Shown: positions 5,259 to 9,959 of the stretch, piece after piece
Layout: the number at the start of each line of letters is the position of its first letter
Position numbering within the stretch: the stretch's first letter is position 1
Source of the DNA: Pseudomonadota bacterium
GTDB lineage: Bacteria; Pseudomonadota; Gammaproteobacteria; Burkholderiales; Burkholderiaceae_C
DNA: 9,959 nt
Direction: 5' to 3'
Assembly (NCBI GenBank): GCA_023436025.1
Contig: JAEZKX010000154.1
Span: forward strand, 1 to 9,959
Notes under the pieces: model-generated
Database searches by the model: none
Told to the model about the DNA's origin: nothing
The model's input: only the letters and a program-made list of their open reading frames with translations
Position numbers and translations under genes: made by a program

Positions 5259-6632
5259 ATGATGCAGCTCCAGTTCCTCGGCGCGGCGGGCACGGTGACC
5301 GGCTCGCGCTACCTCGTGCAGTCGGGCGGGCGGCGCCTGCTGGTCGATTGCGGCCTGTTCCAGGGCTACAAGCAGCTACGGCTGCGCAACTGGGCGCCGT
5401 TCGCGGTGCGGCCGGCCGACATCGACGCGGTCGTCCTCACGCACGCGCACATCGACCACAGCGGCTACCTGCCGCGCCTGGTGCGCGAGGGTTTTCGCGG
5501 CCCGGTGTTCTGCAGCGTCGCCACCCGCGACCTGTGCCGCATCATGCTGCCCGACAGCGGCGGCCTGCAGGAAGAGGAGGCCGCCTTCGCCAACCGCCAC
5601 GGCTTCAGCCGGCATGCGCCGGCGCTGCCGCTGTACACGCGCGCCGACGCGCAGGCCTGCCTGCGGCGCTTCGAGCCCGTGCCCTGGCACCAGGAGTGGG
5701 AGATCCTGCCCGGCGTGCGCGCGCGCCTGGGCCATGCCGGCCACATGCCCGGCGCGGCCCACGTGCGGCTGGCGGGCGAGGGCAGCTCGGTGCTGTTCTC
5801 CGGCGACCTCGGCCGCGACCACGACATGGTGCTGCGCGCGCCCGAGCCGCCGCCCGCCGCCGACTACGTGGTGGTGGAGTCCACCTATGGCGACCGGCTG
5901 CATCCCGACAGCGACGTGCTGGAGCAGCTCGCCGAGGTCGTCAACCGGACCTCGGCGCGCGGCGGCACGCTGGTGATCCCGGCCTTCGCCGTCGGACGCG
6001 CCCAGCTGCTGCTGCATGCGCTGCGCCTGCTCAAGGCCCAGGGCCGCATCCACCACCTGCCGGTTTACCTGAACAGTCCGATGGCGGCGGATGCCCTGCA
6101 GGTCTACCGCCGCCACCATGGCGAGCTGCGCCTGACGGCGGCCGAATGCGAGGCCATGGCGGACGCGGCGCAGGTGGTCGAGACGCCGGAAGAGTCGCGC
6201 ATGCTCAACGCGCGCCGCGGCCCCATGGTCATCATCGCCGGCAGCGGCATGGCCACTGGCGGGCGCGTCGTGCACCACCTCAAGGCCTTCCTGCCGCACC
6301 GCCGCAACACGGTGCTGCTGGTCGGCCACCAGGCGGGTGGCACGCGCGGGGCCTCGCTGCGCGACGGCGCGCCCACGCTGCGCATCCACGGCGAGGACGT
6401 GCCGGTGCGTGCGGAGGTCGCCAGCATCGACGCGCTGTCCGCGCATGCCGACGCCGCCGGCCTTGAAGCCTGGCTGCGTCGCCTGCCGCAGGCGCCCCTG
6501 CGGACCTTCGTCACGCACGGCGAGCCCGGTGCGGCCGACGCGCTGCGCCAGCGCATCGAGCGGCACCTGCATTGGGATGCGGAGGTGCCGGAACACGGCG
6601 CCACGGTCGCGCTCGCGCCGCGCAGCACTTGA
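5259..6632 (+). CDS. Metallo-beta-lactamase/beta-CASP family RNase-like hydrolase (RNA specificity domain)
   Basis: The 457-residue protein belongs to the CPSF-73/Ysh1-like MBL group, whose bacterial members such as Thermus TTHA0252 degrade RNA. The zinc site is complete: HAHIDH (62-67), His168 in GAAHV, Asp183 in SGDLGR, and His420 in FVTHGEP. The beta-CASP insert is seen from ESTYGDR (207-213, motif A), through NSPMA (272-276) and GSGMATGGR (328-336), to SAHAD (394-398, motif B). This suggests an RNA endo/exonuclease in the cytoplasm rather than a lactamase. The start is uncertain: ATG codons at 5259 and 5262 give the best protein N-terminus (MQLQFLGAAGTVTGS), but neither has a ribosome-binding site; ATG 5241 is an alternative. 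The gene diverges from the USP gene and shares its FNR/Anr-type box. Its stop codon overlaps the next box. Confidence 0.92.
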   Translation: MMQLQFLGAAGTVTGSRYLVQSGGRRLLVDCGLFQGYKQLRLRNWAPFAVRPADIDAVVLTHAHIDHSGYLPRLVREGFRGPVFCSVATRDLCRIMLPDSGGLQEEEAAFANRHGFSRHAPALPLYTRADAQACLRRFEPVPWHQEWEILPGVRARLGHAGHMPGAAHVRLAGEGSSVLFSGDLGRDHDMVLRAPEPPPAADYVVVESTYGDRLHPDSDVLEQLAEVVNRTSARGGTLVIPAFAVGRAQLLLHALRLLKAQGRIHHLPVYLNSPMAADALQVYRRHHGELRLTAAECEAMADAAQVVETPEESRMLNARRGPMVIIAGSGMATGGRVVHHLKAFLPHRRNTVLLVGHQAGGTRGASLRDGAPTLRIHGEDVPVRAEVASIDALSAHADAAGLEAWLRRLPQAPLRTFVTHGEPGAADALRQRIERHLHWDAEVPEHGATVALAPRST

Positions 6633-6645
6633 GGCGGATCAAGTG
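6626..6645 (+). promoter_or_regulatory. FNR/Anr-type operator upstream of the cytochrome c gene
   Basis: CACTTGA (6626-6632) and TCAAGTG (6639-6645) form a perfect 7-bp inverted repeat around GGCGGA. The core TTGAG-N4-ATCAA (6629-6642) has one full consensus half-site (ATCAA) and one with a single change. Its centre is 31 bases from a -10-like GAAGAT (6664-6669), which is class II spacing, giving a predicted transcript start near 6676 and a leader of about 22 bases before the ATG at 6699. The box includes the stop codon of the upstream gene (TGA 6630-6632). An intrinsic terminator was considered, but the stem is not GC-rich and no T-run follows. Confidence 0.7.
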
Positions 6646-6698
6646 GCGCTGCGCCGGACGCCCGAAGATGGGGCGTCCCGGAACTTCGGAGCCGTCGC

Positions 6699-7004
6699 AT
6701 GCGATCCGTCCTCGCCGCCCTCATCCTGCTGCTTGCCGGCGCCACCGCGCAGGCGCAGGACCCTGCCGCCACCCGCGGCCGGCTGCTCTACGGCAACCAC
6801 TGCATCGAATGCCACACGGCGCAGATGCACTGGCGCAACGCGCGCCTGGCGCGCGACTGGAGCACGCTGGTCGCGCAGGTGCAGCGCTGGCAGGGTGAAG
6901 CCCGCCTGGGCTGGACCGAGGAAGACGTCGACGCCGTCGCCCGCCACCTCAACGAGACCATCTACCATTTCCCGCAGCCCGCGCCGGTGGCGCGCGGCCG
7001 CTGA
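6699..7004 (+). CDS. Small secreted class I-like mono-haem cytochrome c
   Basis: The 101-residue precursor has a signal peptide (residues 1 to about 19, ending ATAQA) and a single haem-binding CIECH motif (35-39), so haem would be attached covalently in the periplasm. The rest is a short, tryptophan-rich helical domain (W45, W54, W64, W72) ending ARHLNETIYHF (81-91). The only methionine besides the initiator is Met43, four residues after the haem histidine, an unlikely place for the usual distal ligand. A histidine such as His83 or His90 may serve instead. GGAG at 6688-6691 lies 7 bases before the ATG. The promoter carries an FNR/Anr-type box, which suggests expression when oxygen is scarce and a role as an electron carrier. 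Its redox partners are not in the window. Confidence 0.88.
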   Translation: MRSVLAALILLLAGATAQAQDPAATRGRLLYGNHCIECHTAQMHWRNARLARDWSTLVAQVQRWQGEARLGWTEEDVDAVARHLNETIYHFPQPAPVARGR

Positions 7005-7067
7005 TGGCCGAGCAGCCGGCTGGCACGCGGCTTGCCGTCGCATGCGGCGGCGCGCGACCAGCGGTGA

Positions 7068-8792
7068 TCAGGCGCCCGGCAGGGCCACGAAGAAGCGCGC
7101 CCCCTCGCCGGGCCGCGCTTCGCACCAGATGCGCCCGCCGTGCAGTGCCACGATGCGCTGGGCGGCGGCGAGGCCCACGCCCGTGCCCGGAAATTCGCCG
7201 GCGCCATGCATGCGCCGGAAGGGCTGGAACAGGCCGGCCGCCGCGGCGCTGTCGAAACCGGCGCCGTTGTCCTCGACCACGAAGGCCGGCTCGTCCGGCG
7301 ATTCCGACGCGCTGGCGCGCCGCACGGCGATCCGGGGCTGCAGTTGGCCCGTGCTGAATTTCCAGGCATTGCCCAGCAGGTTCTCCAGCACCTGCCGCAG
7401 CAGCACCGGGTCGGCCCGCACGGCCAGGCCCGGTTCGATGGCGACGTCCACGGCGCGCGCGGGATCGCCTTCGCGCAGGCGGGCGACGACCTCCTGCGCG
7501 AGCGCGCTCAGGTCGACGTCGTGCAGGTGCAGCGGCGCGTGGGCCAGCCGCCCGAGCTCCAGCAGGTGCAGCGTGAGTTCATCCATGCGCGCCGCGTTGG
7601 CGAGGATGCGCTGCAGGTAGTGCCGCGCCTTGTCCTGGCCCGGCGCCGCCAGCGCCGGCTCGAGCGCCCGGGCGAAGCCGGCGATGCCGGCCAGCGGCGC
7701 GCGCACGTCGTGCGCCACCGCGTACGAGAAGGTCTCGAGGTCGCGGTAGGCCTGCTCCAGGCGGGCCGTGCGCTCCTGCACCTGCGTATCGAGCCGGGCG
7801 TTGAGCTGCTCGAGTTCGGTCCGCGCTTCCCCGAGCGCGCGGGCGCGGTCCATGCCCTCGCGGTGCATGCGCGCCAGCAGCACATAGACGGTGGCCAGCG
7901 CCAGGGTGGCGAGGACGCAGGCCAGCAGCAGTCGGTCGCGGCGCGCGCGGAAGGCGGCCAGCGCGTCGTCGGCCGCGGTGGCGACCGCGATGCGCAGTCC
8001 CAGGGCGGGCGCCGTGTGGGCGACGGCCAGGTAGGCGTGGCCGCCGACGTCCGCCGTGCCGTGGTCGCGCCTGCGCAGTTCCGCCAGCCGCTCGAAACCG
8101 GCGGCGTCGGCCACGTGGCCATGCTGCGAATGCCAGCCGACGCGCGGCTGGCCGTCGCGGCCGCTGACCAGGACCACCGCCTTGTCGCGCAGGCGCGTGG
8201 AGCGCATGACGCCCAGCAGGATCTCGGCGGGCACCATCGCCACGGCGAGGCCCTGCGTCAGGCCGCGGTCGTCCACCACGGCCTGCACCACCGGCAGCAC
8301 CAGTCGGGTACCGCGCTGCACGGGCGCCAGCACCTGCAGGTCCCGGGCGGTGCCCGTGGCGGCCACCATCCGCGCGCAGGTGGCTGCGGTCGCATGGCCG
8401 TCGGCCACGGCCGTCAGCACGCGGCCATCCGGCAGGCACAGGGCCAGTTCCTCGAAGAGGTCGTTGGCGCGCAGGCGGTCGGCCTGCAGCGCGCGCAGCT
8501 CCTGCGCTTCGCGCCCCTGCACCAGCTGCGCGCCCACCAGGCCGTGCACGGCACGCGTCGTGCCCAGCACGCGCGCCAGGTATTGTTCGACGGCGGCTGC
8601 CAGGTTGGCGTCGCGCTCGGCGACGGCGGCGATGGTTCGCTCGCGCTCGTGGACACTGTCCTCGACGAACGCGACCCAGATCACCGCGGCCAGCACCGCG
8701 AACACCCAGCCCAGCAGATGGTGGCGGCGTTCGGCCAGGCGCAGCAGCTGCGCCTCGTGCGCGGAGCCAGCCGCGTCGGTGGTGGGGCCCAT
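7068..8792 (-). CDS. Orphan membrane-bound sensor histidine kinase
   Basis: This 574-residue kinase has a short cytoplasmic N-terminus, a first membrane helix (about 26-43), a periplasmic sensor (about 45-286) resembling tandem PDC/CACHE folds, a second helix (about 288-307), a coiled-coil linker (about 315-355), and a transmitter. The HisKA phospho-acceptor is His361 in YAVAHDVRAPLAG. The ATPase domain shows the N box NLLGNAWKFS (471-480, Asn475), G1 DNGAGF (508-513), an F box LFQPFRRMHG (521-530), and G2 GTGVGL (536-541), so it should be active. No HAMP domain is evident. The ATG at 8792 has GAGGA upstream with a 7-base spacer; the frame stays open further upstream, but without a comparable start. 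No response regulator is adjacent in the window, so the partner is unknown. Cys119 and Cys139 in the sensor region could form a disulfide. It is convergent with the cytochrome gene. Confidence 0.92.
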   Translation of the reverse strand: MGPTTDAAGSAHEAQLLRLAERRHHLLGWVFAVLAAVIWVAFVEDSVHERERTIAAVAERDANLAAAVEQYLARVLGTTRAVHGLVGAQLVQGREAQELRALQADRLRANDLFEELALCLPDGRVLTAVADGHATAATCARMVAATGTARDLQVLAPVQRGTRLVLPVVQAVVDDRGLTQGLAVAMVPAEILLGVMRSTRLRDKAVVLVSGRDGQPRVGWHSQHGHVADAAGFERLAELRRRDHGTADVGGHAYLAVAHTAPALGLRIAVATAADDALAAFRARRDRLLLACVLATLALATVYVLLARMHREGMDRARALGEARTELEQLNARLDTQVQERTARLEQAYRDLETFSYAVAHDVRAPLAGIAGFARALEPALAAPGQDKARHYLQRILANAARMDELTLHLLELGRLAHAPLHLHDVDLSALAQEVVARLREGDPARAVDVAIEPGLAVRADPVLLRQVLENLLGNAWKFSTGQLQPRIAVRRASASESPDEPAFVVEDNGAGFDSAAAAGLFQPFRRMHGAGEFPGTGVGLAAAQRIVALHGGRIWCEARPGEGARFFVALPGA

Positions 8793-8891
8793 TGGAGTGT
8801 CCTCGCAGGTGGGGGATGGGCCCATTCTGGCCGTGCGAAGGGCATCCAGGGGGCGTTCGACCGCGCTGCGGCCCCGGATTCCGTGGGCCCA
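8785..8891. repeat. Repeated GGGCCCA palindromes upstream of the kinase gene
   Basis: GGGCCCATT occurs at 8785-8793, across the kinase start codon, and again at 8818-8826, where it is part of the 10-bp palindrome ATGGGCCCAT (8816-8825). TGGGCCCA recurs at 8884-8891. Three copies in about 107 bases could be an operator set for the kinase gene, but short GC palindromes also arise by chance in such GC-rich DNA. Confidence 0.3.
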
Positions 8892-8964
8892 ACCGAGGAC
8901 TGCCGCGCGACCCAGGCGCAAGCGTGTGGCTGGCGGTCAGTCATACGTTCTCCTTCGCGTGGTT

Positions 8965-8990
8965 GCGGCCCGCGCGGCGCGGGTGGCCGC
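8965..8990. other. GC-rich nested inverted repeat in the divergent intergenic region
   Basis: GCGGCC (8965-8970) and GGCCGC (8985-8990) flank an inner CCCGCG/CGCGGG pair (8969-8974 and 8978-8983), so either of two partly exclusive strong stems can form just before the third FNR-like box. The 284-base gap 8793-9076 between the divergent kinase and acyl-CoA synthetase genes contains this, the GGGCCCA repeats, the FNR-like box and a -10-like site. I see no gene in it. Confidence 0.4.
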
Positions 8991-8993
8991 TAT

Positions 8994-9011
8994 CCTTGAC
9001 CTTGCGCAAGG
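8994..9011 (+). promoter_or_regulatory. FNR/Anr-like operator and promoter of the acyl-CoA synthetase gene
   Basis: CCTTGAC-CTTG-CGCAAGG has one strong half-site (TTGAC) and one degenerate half-site (CGCAA); the outer five bases on each side, CCTTG and CAAGG, are symmetric. Its core (8996-9009) is centred at 9002.5, exactly 32 bases from the centre of TAAGGT (9032-9037), which matches TATAAT at positions 1, 2 and 6. That is the class II activator arrangement, with a predicted transcript start near 9044. The leader would then hold a 5-bp hairpin (GCGCG-TTGT-CGCGC, 9049-9062) just before the AAGGA at 9065-9069. Confidence 0.6.
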
Positions 9012-9076
9012 CCCGTGCGGACCCCGGCGTCTAAGGTGGCGGCGCGCGGCGCGTTGTCGCGCGCAAGGAAACCACG

Positions 9077-9959
9077 ATGAGCATCCGCAACCTCGACCTG
9101 CTGTTCGCCCCGCGTTCCGTGGCGGTGGTCGGCGTCTCCGCCAAGCCCGGCAACCTGGGCGCCATCGTGCTGCGCAACCTGCGCGCAGCCGGCTTCGCCG
9201 GACCGGTGTGGGCCGTGAACCGCGCGCGCGGCGAGGTCGACGGCCTGCCGATCTGGCCCGGCATCGCGGCACTGCCCGAAGCGCCCGATCTCGCCGTGCT
9301 GTGCACGCCGCCGGCCAGCGTGCCCGGGCTGATCGCCGAGCTGGGCGCGCGCGGCAGCCGCGCGGCCATCGTCATCACGGCGGGTTTGCGCCAGCAGCAG
9401 GGCGAGGATGGCGTGACGCTGGAACAGGCCATGCTCGATGCCGCGCGTGCGCACCTGCTGCGCATCCTCGGCCCCAACTGCATCGGCGCGCTGGTGCCGG
9501 GCATCGGCCTCAACGCCAGTTTCGCGCCAGGCCATGCGGCGGCGGGCCGCATCGCCTTCGTGACGCAGTCGGGCGCGCTCGCCACCGCGATGCTCGACTG
9601 GGCCGCGGAGCGCGGCATCGGTTTCTCGCACTTCGTCTCCCTCGGCGACAGCGCCGATGTCGACTTCGGCGACCTGCTCGACTACCTGGCGAGCGACGCC
9701 GCCACCCGCGCCATCCTGATGTATGTCGAGTCGGTCAAGCATGCGCGCAAGTTCATGTCGGCTGCACGCGCCGCGGCGCGCAACAAGCCGGTGATCCTGG
9801 TCAAGGCCGGGCGGGCGCCCGCCGGTGCCAAGGCGGCGGCCTCGCACACCGGCGCGCTGGCCGGCTCCGATGCCGTATTCGCCGCGGCGGTGCGGCGCGC
9901 GGGCATGGTGCGGGTCGACACGCTCGACGCCCTGTTCGATGCCGCCGAGACGCTGGCGC
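9077..9959 (+). CDS. ADP-forming acetyl/acyl-CoA synthetase, N-terminal part (3' end outside window)
   Basis: The first 294 residues of an NDP-forming acyl-CoA synthetase are visible. They begin with the CoA-binding Rossmann domain (LFAPRSVAVVGVSAKPGNLG, 9-28) and the LGPNCIGALVPG motif (131-142). The succinyl-CoA-ligase-like domain follows, with TQSGALATAMLDWA (163-176), VSLGDSADVDFGDLLDYLA (187-205) and YVESVKHARKF (216-226). SHTGALAG (256-263) carries His257, the probable phospho-histidine. Such enzymes convert acyl-CoA, ADP and phosphate into acid, CoA and ATP, or the reverse, and many betaproteobacterial members also carry ATP-grasp and GNAT acetyltransferase domains further on, outside this window. 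The ATG has AAGGA 7 bases upstream. The FNR/Anr-like promoter and nearby stress genes suggest a role in substrate-level ATP formation or acetate handling at low oxygen; this is inference. Confidence 0.92.
   Translation, partial: MSIRNLDLLFAPRSVAVVGVSAKPGNLGAIVLRNLRAAGFAGPVWAVNRARGEVDGLPIWPGIAALPEAPDLAVLCTPPASVPGLIAELGARGSRAAIVITAGLRQQQGEDGVTLEQAMLDAARAHLLRILGPNCIGALVPGIGLNASFAPGHAAAGRIAFVTQSGALATAMLDWAAERGIGFSHFVSLGDSADVDFGDLLDYLASDAATRAILMYVESVKHARKFMSAARAAARNKPVILVKAGRAPAGAKAAASHTGALAGSDAVFAAAVRRAGMVRVDTLDALFDAAETLA

Noticed and set aside
7005..7067. Possible bidirectional terminator between the cytochrome c and kinase genes
   Set aside because: Only weak 4-5 bp stems (for example GCCG/CGGC at 7034-7048) and no T-run on either strand; not supportable.
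8793..8921. A 43-codon upstream extension of the histidine kinase
   Set aside because: The ATG at 8792 has a good GAGGA site and begins a normal kinase N-terminus; the extension has no membrane or domain sequence and no ribosome-binding site.
7140..8999. A 619-codon open frame on the + strand opposite the histidine kinase
   Set aside because: It is a low-complexity G/A/R/H/Q-rich translation with no recognisable domain, mirror image of a gene with complete kinase motifs. Such frames are normal in high-GC DNA.

Overview
This is a very GC-rich window of ordinary bacterial chromosome with dense protein-coding content. I see no RNA genes, insertion sequences, phage genes or CRISPR arrays. The codon usage, the orphan Bug/TctC-type periplasmic binding protein inside a catabolic operon, and the adjoining genes with FNR/Anr-like promoters all fit a betaproteobacterium of the order Burkholderiales (Comamonadaceae or Alcaligenaceae-like). 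The genus cannot be read from the sequence alone.

Left half (1-4581, all + strand): a tightly packed catabolic operon. It holds the C-terminal half of an MFS transporter (cut by the window edge), a crotonase-fold enzyme overlapping it by ATGA, a CaiB/BaiF (class III) CoA-transferase one base further on, a Bug/TctC periplasmic solute-binding protein after a 61-base gap with a strong stem-loop, and a zinc-free MDR (quinone oxidoreductase-like) dehydrogenase/reductase. Together they look like uptake of an organic acid, its activation by CoA transfer, and processing of the acyl-CoA. The substrate cannot be deduced. The crotonase lacks both glutamates used by classical enoyl-CoA hydratases and keeps a tyrosine at the position used by methylmalonyl-CoA decarboxylase.

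Junction (4582-4709): a convergent intergenic stretch with a perfect three-copy TTGCTGC repeat and a dense run of G-tracts (possible G-quadruplex) between the operon and the next, oppositely oriented gene.

Right half (4710-9959): a probable low-oxygen response cluster. A universal stress protein (-) and a beta-CASP metallo-beta-lactamase RNase-like protein (+) diverge from a shared, perfectly symmetric FNR/Anr-type box. A second box overlaps the stop codon of the RNase-like gene and precedes a small secreted c-type cytochrome (+). A third, half-degenerate box lies at the right distance from a -10-like TAAGGT upstream of an ADP-forming acetyl/acyl-CoA synthetase (+), which runs off the right edge. 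Between the last two lies a convergently placed orphan membrane sensor histidine kinase (-). The gene types (USP, RNase, cytochrome c, ADP-forming acyl-CoA ligase) recall anoxic-persistence loci of Burkholderiales: stress protection, RNA turnover, electron transfer, and ATP from acyl-CoA when respiration is limited. The boxes are read directly from the sequence; regulation by an FNR/Anr protein and its physiological meaning are inference.
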